From contig CAIWCC010000169.1 of the NCBI GenBank assembly GCA_903911085.1, forward strand, positions 1 through 45,684: 45,684 nt of DNA. The letters are read 5' to 3'. The position numbers and the translations under genes are program-made. The DNA is from an uncultured Bacteroidales bacterium. GTDB lineage: Bacteria; Bacteroidota; Bacteroidia; Bacteroidales; Paludibacteraceae. Numbering within the stretch: the stretch's first letter is position 1; every line of letters starts with the position of its first letter. Positions 36,574 through 45,475 of this stretch are shown piece by piece. The notes under the pieces were generated by a model. It was not told the DNA's origin. It did no database searches and saw nothing but the letters and a program-made list of their open reading frames with translations.

Positions 36574-39500
36574 ATGAATTCTAAAAAACCATTATCAAAA
36601 CATTTTTTTCTATCAGCTATTATAGCTGCTTTTTTCATTGGAAATGTGCAGGCACAACAGTCAGCTTTTTTAAATAATCCATATAAATTTCTTGAAGATA
36701 TATCCGTTTTTGAGATAAATCAACAAGAAGGACACACGGTTTGTGTGGCCAAAAACGGTGATAATGCACTTTCGCTCAACGGGAAATGGAAATTCTACCT
36801 CGCCAACACGCCCGAAGGAACGCCGAAAACATTCTTTAAACCCAATTTCGACGATAAGAAATGGTCGGACATCACGGTACCTTCCAACTGGGAAATGCAG
36901 GGTTTTGGCGACCCGCTTTTCAGGAATGTAGCGCAACCATTTCACACCAATCCACCTTTTGTACCCCGCGAATACAACCCCACCGGCTCATACCGTCGTA
37001 GTTTTACCCTACCTACAAACTGGAAAGGAAAACGTATCTATTTACGTATGGAAAAAACCGCTTCGGCATCTTTCGTTTGGGTAAACGGACAAGAAGTGGG
37101 CTACAACGAAGGGGCACAAGAGCCTGCTGAGTATGATGTTACACCGTTTTTGAAAGCGGGGAAAAATACAATTGCCGTAAATGTGTACAAATATTCCGAC
37201 GGCGTTTACCTGGAAGCTCAGGATTACTGGCGCATGGCAGGTATTTTCGACGATGTTTGGTTGTACGCAAAACCAGAAGTGCATCTGTTCGACTGGCATG
37301 CCACTACCGATTTGGACGAAAAGTACCAAAACGCAAAATTGAACATTCAATTCACGCTAAACAATCAATCAAAAACCAACCAATCGGGCTACAAAGTACG
37401 CACTTCGTTGTTGGATGCCAATAATAAATTGGTGCAGACTTTTACAATAGAAACTGTTCAAATTTCTTCTGGTAATAAGCAGCAAATCAACGCATCAGCA
37501 TTGGTTCAAAATCCAAAAAAATGGACAGCCGAAACACCCAATCTCTATCATGTAACCATGGAGCTTATCAATGCCAATGGAAAAACGGAAGAGATGATTG
37601 CCGGACGCATTGGTTTTAAGGAAACTGAAATTCGCCATCAGGTTTTCTACCTGAACGGAAAACCCATTAAGCTGAACGCTATCAACTCGCACATGCAACA
37701 TCCAGATTTGGGACATACCATGGACGAAGCCACCATTCGAAAAGATTTTGAAATACTGAAACAATTCAATATCAACTGTGTACGCACTTGTCATTATCCA
37801 CCGGTGGCAAAATACCTGGAAATAGCCGACGAGTACGGCATGTACATTGTGGACGAAACAGGCGACGAGGCACACGCCACCGAATACTTGTGCGACAAAG
37901 CTGAATGGGAACCGATGTACCGTGAGCGTGTTCGCCGAATGGTACTGCGCGACCGCAACCATGCCAGCATTTTATTCTGGAGTGCCGGCAACGAAAGCGG
38001 CGAAGGAAAAAACATTTGTGCCGTGATTGACGAAGGTCGAAAATACGACAATACCCGCAACTGGATGTATGGCGGAAATGCATTTGCACATACTTGCGAA
38101 GAAATAATTGGGCCTCGCTACCCAACGCCGTTTGAGCTTAAAACACAGGTGGGCATGGTACCTGAAAGCGTGGATGCACGACCTTCGTTTATGGACGAAT
38201 ACCTATCTGTGGCCGGAAATGCAGGTGGCGGACTGGACGAATACTGGGATGTAATTTACCAATATCCGCGCATTATGGGTGGTGCAATTTGGGATTTTGT
38301 GAGTCCCGGACTGCGCGAACCAATACGCAAACTGACTGATGCATCGAAAAATAACGTAGCGTCGCACATTATGGGACGCGCTAAATTGGTTGCAGGTCAT
38401 GAAGGCAAAGGCATTGACCTGAACGGACACGACCAATGGGTGGAGCTTTATCAGGATAAGAACACCGAAATTTCGGGCAACGAGCTGACCATTTCGATGT
38501 GGGTTTTTCCTCGCGATTTGATGAGTCGTGGCGGTACTTTGCTAACCAAAGGAAATTATCAGTTTGGCTTGCAGCAAATTGGTGGAGAATCGCTCGATTT
38601 TTATATTTACACTTCTAAAAAAGAATCTGTACGAGCCACTTTGCCCAAAAATTGGTTGCAAAACTGGCATCAGGTAACTGCCATTTACAATGGCAAAAGT
38701 ATTGAACTGTATATAGATGGAGAAAAACTGGCCGAAAAACCGTTGACCGGAAATATCCGAAATTTCCCTTTCCCTATTTGCATTGGTAAAAATGCCGAAA
38801 CACACGGACAACATTTGTCTAGCTATTTGTGCGATGCTATAATCGACCAGGTTTGCATTTTTCCAAAAGCAATAGCTATCAATGAATTAAAAACAATATC
38901 ACCGGAACTGAAACAGCAAGCTGCACTTTGTCTGGATTTTGAACAAGAACAAAACGAAGGCGATTTTTTTAGTTATGGAATTGGCGCACGAACTTACGGA
39001 AGCATTTGGCCCGACCGCCGCGTAGAGCCCGAAATGTGGCAAATAAAGAAATCGGCACAACCCATTTCGGTACAATGGAAAAATGCTGCCAACATGGAAA
39101 TTGAAGTCCAAAACCGCCATTTTTTCAGTAATACAACCGCTTACGATGCTCAGTGGAATTTGGAGGAAAATGGCACAACCATTGCTTCGGGTAAATTCGA
39201 GGTGGATGTTGCGCCCGAAGCTAAGAAAACCGTGCAACTGCCCATTACAAAACCAACACTCAAAGCTGGTGCAAGCTATTTATTGACAGTAAGTTTTCAT
39301 CTGAAAACAGCCACTCAATGGGCACCGAAAGGTTTTGAATTAACTTGGAATCAGTTGGAAATGCCGTGGATTGTTCCCGCAGAAGTAGCAAAGGCTATAA
39401 ATAATACAGACTCGCTAAAAACTACGGACACAGAGCAACAACTCATTGTTTCGGGCAAAAATTTCGATTACACTTTTACCAAAGCAGATGGCAAATTGCA

Positions 39501-40335
39501 ATCGATGAAATTTATGGGCAAAGAACTGCTGAAGCAAGCCCCGCAGCTGAATGTTTGGCGTGCACCATTGGCCAACGAACAGGACGACTGGACTTACTAT
39601 TATGTAAATGTTTACCCTAAAACCGAAGGTTACGGACTAAGTGTTGCCACGGCATGGTATTCTATTGGACTGGATAAAATGAAATATAAAAACGAATCGT
39701 TCAAAGTTGAAAAATCAGGTAAAAACATCATTATAACCGTTCGTGAAGCGGCGCTGCTGGGCAATCAGGACAATGCCGGATTTGAAAACGAAATGATATA
39801 CAGCATTGCCCCCGACGGCGAAATAACGCTGAGCCACAGCATTAACCCCAACGGGAAAATGCCGATGACATTGCCGCGCATAGGTACAAAATGGGTGTTC
39901 GACAGTCAACTGCAACAAGTAGAATGGTTCGGTCGCGGGCCACAGGAAAACTACCCCGATCGCAAAACCGGATACCGCATTGGTCGCTACAAAACAACGG
40001 TGGACGAGATGTTTATGCCTTACCTGCTCCCACAAGATTGCGGATTGCGCACCGACAACAAATGGGTAACACTTGCAGACAAAGATGGCATTGGCATAGA
40101 GTTTGCTGCCGATAAACCTTTCAATTTCAACAGCTATAACTACAGCACAGAAAATTTATCGAAAGCAAAATACACCTATCAATTGCAAAAATCGGATGGT
40201 GTAACATTCAATTTCGATTACCAAACAACTGGTGTGGGATGTACGGCCATTGGAGTATTGAACAAATATCAAACACAAGCTGTAGCAACAGAATTTGTAA
40301 GTCGCATAAAACCTGTTTTGTTGATAAGTAAATAA
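36574..40335 (+). CDS. GH2 beta-galactosidase with LamG insertion
   Basis: Predicted exported LacZ-type beta-galactosidase. The signal peptide ends near residue 28. The GH2 sugar-binding domain (~65-235; KWKFYLANTPEG, VPSNWEMQGFGDPLF) is followed by the immunoglobulin domain (~240-350) and the barrel (~355-590). The acid/base is E474 in SAGNESGEG and the nucleophile is E542 in FMDEYLSVAGN. A laminin-G/concanavalin-like module (~620-800; VELYQD, LTISMWVFP, IELYIDGEKL) is inserted before the next Ig domain and the C-terminal beta-galactosidase small-chain-like domain (~975-1250, with WFGRGPQENYPDRK). There is no T9SS tail. The middle of the gene is visibly richer in G and C than its neighbours, which hints at separate acquisition. 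A conserved operator lies upstream. Confidence 0.92.
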   Translation: MNSKKPLSKHFFLSAIIAAFFIGNVQAQQSAFLNNPYKFLEDISVFEINQQEGHTVCVAKNGDNALSLNGKWKFYLANTPEGTPKTFFKPNFDDKKWSDITVPSNWEMQGFGDPLFRNVAQPFHTNPPFVPREYNPTGSYRRSFTLPTNWKGKRIYLRMEKTASASFVWVNGQEVGYNEGAQEPAEYDVTPFLKAGKNTIAVNVYKYSDGVYLEAQDYWRMAGIFDDVWLYAKPEVHLFDWHATTDLDEKYQNAKLNIQFTLNNQSKTNQSGYKVRTSLLDANNKLVQTFTIETVQISSGNKQQINASALVQNPKKWTAETPNLYHVTMELINANGKTEEMIAGRIGFKETEIRHQVFYLNGKPIKLNAINSHMQHPDLGHTMDEATIRKDFEILKQFNINCVRTCHYPPVAKYLEIADEYGMYIVDETGDEAHATEYLCDKAEWEPMYRERVRRMVLRDRNHASILFWSAGNESGEGKNICAVIDEGRKYDNTRNWMYGGNAFAHTCEEIIGPRYPTPFELKTQVGMVPESVDARPSFMDEYLSVAGNAGGGLDEYWDVIYQYPRIMGGAIWDFVSPGLREPIRKLTDASKNNVASHIMGRAKLVAGHEGKGIDLNGHDQWVELYQDKNTEISGNELTISMWVFPRDLMSRGGTLLTKGNYQFGLQQIGGESLDFYIYTSKKESVRATLPKNWLQNWHQVTAIYNGKSIELYIDGEKLAEKPLTGNIRNFPFPICIGKNAETHGQHLSSYLCDAIIDQVCIFPKAIAINELKTISPELKQQAALCLDFEQEQNEGDFFSYGIGARTYGSIWPDRRVEPEMWQIKKSAQPISVQWKNAANMEIEVQNRHFFSNTTAYDAQWNLEENGTTIASGKFEVDVAPEAKKTVQLPITKPTLKAGASYLLTVSFHLKTATQWAPKGFELTWNQLEMPWIVPAEVAKAINNTDSLKTTDTEQQLIVSGKNFDYTFTKADGKLQSMKFMGKELLKQAPQLNVWRAPLANEQDDWTYYYVNVYPKTEGYGLSVATAWYSIGLDKMKYKNESFKVEKSGKNIIITVREAALLGNQDNAGFENEMIYSIAPDGEITLSHSINPNGKMPMTLPRIGTKWVFDSQLQQVEWFGRGPQENYPDRKTGYRIGRYKTTVDEMFMPYLLPQDCGLRTDNKWVTLADKDGIGIEFAADKPFNFNSYNYSTENLSKAKYTYQLQKSDGVTFNFDYQTTGVGCTAIGVLNKYQTQAVATEFVSRIKPVLLISK

Positions 40336-40380
40336 AATACAAAAAGCATTTAGTGGCACCTTTATTACAAATCGATTATT

Positions 40381-40572
40381 TCTACTTTAGCAAATTAAAG
40401 AGTAAACCACAATAGACACAATAGTTTAATAATTTTTGCATCATCAGTAGTCAAAATCCCTTGAAATACCGAATGGTATTTGTCTATTGTGTTTTTAACT
40501 TTATCTTTTCTTTCTATTCTATTGTTTCTATTGTGGTTAATTATTTGCTCAGTTATATTTTGGTAAAGTAGA
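40381..40572. repeat. Palindromic word-repeat element with CAATAG word
   Basis: This 192-bp non-coding element has matching ends: TCTACTTTA at 40381-40389 pairs with TAAAGTAGA at 40564-40572. Just inside is a 19-base inverted repeat of ACCACAATAG followed by ACACAATAG or AAACAATAG (40406-40424 with 40519-40537, one mismatch). A further inverted copy of ACACAATAGACA lies at 40481-40492. A perfect hairpin, AAATACC-GAAT-GGTATTT (40464-40481), occupies the centre. It fills the intergenic space before the second GH10 gene. The design mirrors the terminal repeats of the window but with another word. Confidence 0.75.
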
Positions 40573-40602
40573 ATTATAAACTATTAAAAAACACAAATAC
40601 CC

Positions 40603-42171
40603 ATGAACACAAAATTACTTGTTTTTATTCTCTTGCAATTATTTGTATTAGAGGCATTTTCACAAAACACCTTGCCATCTTGTGTAATTACTGCACCACA
40701 CAGCAATGCCTATTTTATGCAAGGCTCGGATATTGTAATACGGGTTTATTCTACCGATATGGGTGGAACATATACGGGAGGAAATGTCATGAAAGTAGAG
40801 TTTTTCAGCAACGACCAAAAGTTAGGTGAAGCCACATCGGGGAAAACGAACACCTATACTTTTATATGGAAAAATGTTCCCAAAGGCAATTTCCGCATAA
40901 CTGCAAAGGCAACCGATAATATAAATGCAATAACTACTTCAGCGGGAGTTTTAATTACTGTTGGCACCAATCAGGTCAATCCCATTGGTTTAAGTGCTGG
41001 AAAAGGAAAGTACTTGGCCAATTTAAACGGATTTAACCGAACCGATTTTTCAAGTTATTGGAATGGGGTTACTGCCGAAAATAGCTGTAAATGGGGCTCA
41101 GTGGAAGGAACACGCAATGTAATGAACTGGGCCAATTCTGACAAAGCATACATTTATGCAAAAGATAGCCATCAAGTCTTTCGTTACCATGTAATGGCTT
41201 GGGGTAGCCAATATCCGTCGTGGATAACAACCTTAACACCTGCAGATTTTAAAATGGAAATGGAGCAATACATGGCGGCTGTTGCAGCGCGCTATCCATA
41301 CATCGATCAATTGGAGGTATTGAACGAAAACATGAATACTGTTACTTGGAACAAAGGGGAGCATGCAGCAGGAACTCCTTATTTTAGAGATGGATTGGGA
41401 GGAGCTGGAGTTACAGGCTACGATTGGGCCATCTGGTTGTTCGAAAAAGCACGCTTTTATTTTCCTAATTCAAAATTGGTTATCAACGACTTTGAACTTG
41501 AATCGAATAGTGCTGGATTAACACAGGCATTGGCATTGGTGAAAGTGCTGCGTGACAGGAATTTGATTGATGGTTTTGGAACACAAGCACATCACTTCAA
41601 CATTGATGGAATTCCAGCTGCAAATTTACTAACAGCCCTCAATAATATGGCAAGATCTGGTGTTCCTATTTATGTAACCGAAATGGACATGAAAGGAAAA
41701 ACGACAGCGTCGGAAGATACTCAGTTAACCAGCTATTCAACAATTTTTCCTGTTTATTGGGAACATCCAGCTGTAGCCGGCATTACGCTTTGGGGCTATG
41801 TAGAAGGTGCAACTTGGGCGGCAGGCACTGGACTGTTGAACAGCGATGGCACCGAACGAAAAGCAATGACATGGTTAAAATCATACATGAATAATCTACC
41901 AACTGTTGGCTATCCGTTTAGCAATTATTATTCTACCACTCCAATAACCACCGAAATAGCCAATGAATATAAAATTTATCAGAATAACATAATTGGCTCT
42001 ATCACAATAGATGGACTACAAAATCCTAAAAACGTAACTGTGTATAATGTAAATGGACAGGTAGTATTACGGACATTGTGCAATGGAGTATTAGATGTTT
42101 CGGGTCTTAATTCTGGCATTTATTTATTGAAAATTGGTGCTGGAAAACCAATAAAGATAATAAAAGAGTAA
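40603..42171 (+). CDS. GH10 xylanase with N-terminal Ig-like domain, T9SS
   Basis: Predicted surface-attached endo-beta-1,4-xylanase, distinct from the compact GH10 at 2562. The signal peptide ends at residue 20. An Ig-like domain (~24-120; SDIVIRVYSTD, VEFFSNDQKLGE) of the Big_9 type precedes the catalytic domain (~128-435). The acid/base is E242 in LEVLNENMN and the nucleophile is E360 in IYVTEMDM. FRYHVMAWGSQYPSW replaces the usual GHTLVWHSQ block, so this is a divergent GH10. ITLWGYVEGATW (~395-406) is also family-like. A short T9SS domain (~455-522; VTVYNVNGQVV, SGIYLLKIG) ends it. Directly after its stop, in the same frame, begins the remains of another glycosidase. Confidence 0.9.
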   Translation: MNTKLLVFILLQLFVLEAFSQNTLPSCVITAPHSNAYFMQGSDIVIRVYSTDMGGTYTGGNVMKVEFFSNDQKLGEATSGKTNTYTFIWKNVPKGNFRITAKATDNINAITTSAGVLITVGTNQVNPIGLSAGKGKYLANLNGFNRTDFSSYWNGVTAENSCKWGSVEGTRNVMNWANSDKAYIYAKDSHQVFRYHVMAWGSQYPSWITTLTPADFKMEMEQYMAAVAARYPYIDQLEVLNENMNTVTWNKGEHAAGTPYFRDGLGGAGVTGYDWAIWLFEKARFYFPNSKLVINDFELESNSAGLTQALALVKVLRDRNLIDGFGTQAHHFNIDGIPAANLLTALNNMARSGVPIYVTEMDMKGKTTASEDTQLTSYSTIFPVYWEHPAVAGITLWGYVEGATWAAGTGLLNSDGTERKAMTWLKSYMNNLPTVGYPFSNYYSTTPITTEIANEYKIYQNNIIGSITIDGLQNPKNVTVYNVNGQVVLRTLCNGVLDVSGLNSGIYLLKIGAGKPIKIIKE

Positions 42172-42470
42172 ACCGATGGTGCACCGCCTACCGAAAAATA
42201 GGATGTTTATTCCCAACCTTTCCAATTGACAAATTAGACAATTGTCAAAGTTAAAGCGTTCGAAAAAGGCAAGCAGCCGAGTGATGTATCCCAACTCGAA
42301 GTAGATGCTTATGACCCAAAATATACGGATTAAACTACGAATATTTTGAAGGAAAATGGAGTAGCACTTCAGATTTTGAGAACTTAAAACCATCAAAAAA
42401 AGGAGACACCAGTAAAATGGTTAATATGGTTTCAAGATTTTTAAAAACAATTTTAAAAACAAATGTTTAC
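42172..42470 (+). pseudogene. Remnant of a glycosidase C-terminus (CHB_HEX_C + PA14)
   Basis: Starting immediately after the GH10 stop and in the same frame, the translation reads DGAPPTEK, stop (42199-42201), DVYSQPFQLTN, stop (42235-42237), then TIVKVKAFEKGKQPSDV. This is the chitobiase/hexosaminidase C-terminal (CHB_HEX_C_1) pattern. It continues QLEVDAYDPKYTD to a third stop. A shift of frame there gives NYEYFEGKWSSTSDFE and LKPSKKG, the typical start of a PA14 domain. Two nonsense codons and a frameshift make this a decayed fragment of a larger enzyme whose 5' part was lost at a junction exactly at the GH10 stop. It runs up to the next start codon. Confidence 0.8.
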
Positions 42471-42472
42471 AC

Positions 42473-45448
42473 ATGAAAACTATAAAAAGGCACACAAATC
42501 TCGATTTAATAGCACTTCTATGTTTACTGAATTTTATAATTATTCCCAACAACATACATTCACAGAACAAAATTGCACCAAGTAGAACTCAAACACAAAG
42601 TTCAATCGATTCAAGTAGTATGCTATCTGAAGCAAACATGCCGCTTTTTTTTAAAAACCCACCACTTGTGTATAAGACCAGACCACTGTGGTTTTGGAAT
42701 AACACAACCATTACAAGTACCGACATTATTGATCAAATGCAACAAAGCAAAGATAATAGCGGATATGGTGGGTTTGGCATATTACCTTTTGGCAAAAACT
42801 TAATGCCAAAATACTTAAGCAACGATTATTTCAACTTGTACGAAGTTGCAGTAAAAAAAGCACATGAATTGGGACTAAAACTCTGTATTTACGACGAATA
42901 CGGATTTCCAAGTGGTAGTGGAGGAGGAATTAATGGCGATGGAATTAACCGTTTTATGAACAAACATCCGGATGCTACCATCAAACGACTTGACAAATGG
43001 GAGGAGCTGATTTCAGGACCTAAAAGTTACTCTAAAAGTGTGCCTTCGGGCACGCTTATGAGCATTGTTGCTATGGACACTTTATCAAAAACACGCGTTG
43101 ATTTAACCAACAGTGTTCAAAATGGAAATCTGACATGGAATGTGCCTGCAGGTGTATGGAGAATAATGATATTTGTGTGTGTAAAAGATGGCGATCCTAA
43201 TGTAGATTACCTTGACCCTGATGCAACAGATAAATTTATTGAAATGGTGCATCAAGTATACTACGATCGGTTTAAGGAGTTTTTCGGAACAACCATTAAC
43301 GGTATTTTTTTCGATGAACCTACCATGTATCGCGCAGCAGGGCGTATTTGGACTCCAAAGTACAATGAAAAGTTTCAGGCTGCTTATGGCTTTAATCCAA
43401 GCGAATACTATCCTGCTCTGTGGTACGATATTGGCCCCGAAACGCAGGCAGCCAGAAATTTCCTTTTCGGATTCAGATCTGAATTATATGCCTGTGGTTT
43501 CATGAAACGCACACAGGATTGGTGTGATGCTCACGGAGGAATTAGTTCCACCGGACACCAGGATAATGAAGACAAAAAAAATCCGGTTAGTATTTCAGGC
43601 GACCTCATGAAGTGTCACAAATATCAAAACATTCCGGGAATTGACAAAATTAGTGGAGGTGCGAGCAGGCCTGCCGAAAAATACTATAAAATCATTAGCT
43701 CTTCGGCATATAATTGGGACAAATCACTGGTTATGTCTGAAACCTATGGCGATATGGGCAACATAAGTTGGAACGATATCTACGCTGTAGCTATGGAGCA
43801 GTATTCAAAAGGCATAAACATGCTAATTCCTCATGCAGTATGGTACAATACCGCGAATGTAACCTTTTTACCAGAACTGTCATATCGAAGTCCTATTTAT
43901 TCGGCTCAATTACCTGAGTTCAACAAATTTTTAGGACGCCTGAATGTAATGCTTCAAAACGATGGGCGACATGTAGCAGATATTGGCGTACTTTATCCAA
44001 TCAGCACTTTGCAAGGCAGTCATTATCTTGATGGTCCGCTTGGCAATTATGCAGGAGGTGTAACTATGCCCGAAGACAATTATGCCGATTTGGGAGAAAT
44101 GTTATCAACAGATGTCTGTCGTGATTTCACCTGGATACATCCCGATATTTTGGATGAACGCTGCACGCTTAACAATAATGCTCTGAAATTGAACAATACA
44201 TTAAATCATGCGGAATTTAAAATAGTAGTAGTACCCGGACATAAAACAATTCGTTGGAGTAACCTGGCGAAAATTAAGCAATTATACGACCAAGGAGGAA
44301 AAGTTATTTTCACAGGTACACTTCCAACAAAGTCGGCTGAGTTTGGCCATGATCAGGATGTTACAAATACCATACAAGAGCTTTTTCCGGATGTGAGCAA
44401 AGGTGTCACCATAACTGCTTCGAGTCAATGGGCTGCTGGTGGATATGATCCTGATAGAGCGGGTGATGGTTTAAAAGATACACGCTGGAATGCTGCCGAC
44501 AAATTGGGTGCAAATCAATGGTTAGAAGTTGATTTCGGACGTAATGTAAACTTCAATAAAACAATTGTTTCCGAATCATTTAATCGAACTACATCTTATA
44601 ATATTCAGTATTGGAATGGTTCTGTATGGATTAATTGTGCAACTGGCAGTACACTTGGAGCCAATAAAGTTGATTCGTTCAACACTGTAAATGCAGCCAA
44701 AGTGCGTTTGTATATCAACTCAATTACCTCCCAAAGCGTATCAATCAATGAATTTGAAGTTCACTTAAACCAAGGTCCAAATTTGGTAACCGCATATTCT
44801 ATTCATGATAAGCAAAACGTTGCAGGAGGTAGAGCAATATATATGACGCGTACACCTATAGTTGAAACACTGCGCAACGCACTTGACAGCATGTTAAAAA
44901 CCTTTGATGTGAAAATTGAAAACAATGCCAAACTAAGATATATACATAAAGTAAAGGAGTCAATGGATATATTTTACTTTGCAAATACCTCAGCAATACC
45001 ATTCGATGGATATGTAAGATTACGTGGTAACTTCACACCAAAGATTTGGGATCCACATACAGGAGAAATCACTGATGCAACATATGCTGTTGTTTCCGAA
45101 GGTGAAGAAAAAATTACAAGGGTGAAAATAACCCTTCCAGCCTACCGCTCTTGCTTTGTAGTGAGCCCAATTGATGGTTTATTGAACGACAATATTGCTT
45201 TAAAGGCTTCGAATAACACTTTTGAAGTATATCCCAACCCAATGAATCAATTTCTAACAATCAAATACAAAGAAAATTTGTATAAAAAACTTATCATAAC
45301 TGATATAACAGACAAAACTGTTATGACATTTAATGTAACAGGTCAATCTTCGGATATGCAAATAGATGTAAGCAATTTAGCAAAAGGTATATATTGTGTA
45401 AACTTACTGGGAAGCAACAGCGCAAGCAGCAAATTGGTTATTCGTTGA
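42473..45448 (+). CDS. GH106-like glycosidase with F5/8C module, T9SS
   Basis: Predicted secreted glycoside hydrolase resembling GH106 alpha-L-rhamnosidases. The signal peptide ends near residue 30. The catalytic region (~60-635) opens RPLWFWNN and includes KLCIYDEYGFPSGSGGG, GIFFDEP, STGHQDNEDKKNP and MSETYGDMGN, the acidic-rich blocks expected for this family. An F5/8C (discoidin-like) binding module occupies ~643-765 (VTITASSQWAAGGYDP, WLEVDFGRNV, INEFEVHL). The remaining beta domain reaches ~905. The T9SS tail has VYPNPMNQFL and ends SKLVIR. Rhamnosidase activity would fit removal of rhamnose from pectic or glucuronoxylan decorations. The family call rests on motifs; the substrate is inferred. 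It ends 28 bases before the right terminal repeat. Confidence 0.75.
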   Translation: MKTIKRHTNLDLIALLCLLNFIIIPNNIHSQNKIAPSRTQTQSSIDSSSMLSEANMPLFFKNPPLVYKTRPLWFWNNTTITSTDIIDQMQQSKDNSGYGGFGILPFGKNLMPKYLSNDYFNLYEVAVKKAHELGLKLCIYDEYGFPSGSGGGINGDGINRFMNKHPDATIKRLDKWEELISGPKSYSKSVPSGTLMSIVAMDTLSKTRVDLTNSVQNGNLTWNVPAGVWRIMIFVCVKDGDPNVDYLDPDATDKFIEMVHQVYYDRFKEFFGTTINGIFFDEPTMYRAAGRIWTPKYNEKFQAAYGFNPSEYYPALWYDIGPETQAARNFLFGFRSELYACGFMKRTQDWCDAHGGISSTGHQDNEDKKNPVSISGDLMKCHKYQNIPGIDKISGGASRPAEKYYKIISSSAYNWDKSLVMSETYGDMGNISWNDIYAVAMEQYSKGINMLIPHAVWYNTANVTFLPELSYRSPIYSAQLPEFNKFLGRLNVMLQNDGRHVADIGVLYPISTLQGSHYLDGPLGNYAGGVTMPEDNYADLGEMLSTDVCRDFTWIHPDILDERCTLNNNALKLNNTLNHAEFKIVVVPGHKTIRWSNLAKIKQLYDQGGKVIFTGTLPTKSAEFGHDQDVTNTIQELFPDVSKGVTITASSQWAAGGYDPDRAGDGLKDTRWNAADKLGANQWLEVDFGRNVNFNKTIVSESFNRTTSYNIQYWNGSVWINCATGSTLGANKVDSFNTVNAAKVRLYINSITSQSVSINEFEVHLNQGPNLVTAYSIHDKQNVAGGRAIYMTRTPIVETLRNALDSMLKTFDVKIENNAKLRYIHKVKESMDIFYFANTSAIPFDGYVRLRGNFTPKIWDPHTGEITDATYAVVSEGEEKITRVKITLPAYRSCFVVSPIDGLLNDNIALKASNNTFEVYPNPMNQFLTIKYKENLYKKLIITDITDKTVMTFNVTGQSSDMQIDVSNLAKGIYCVNLLGSNSASSKLVIR

Positions 45449-45475
45449 AATTAACATAGAACAAAAAGAATAATT

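Noticed and set aside
37495-38125. Several overlapping minus-strand open frames inside GH2
   Set aside because: They coincide with the GC-richer part of the GH2 gene, where stop codons are rarer in other frames. The GH2 catalytic motifs lie on the plus strand.
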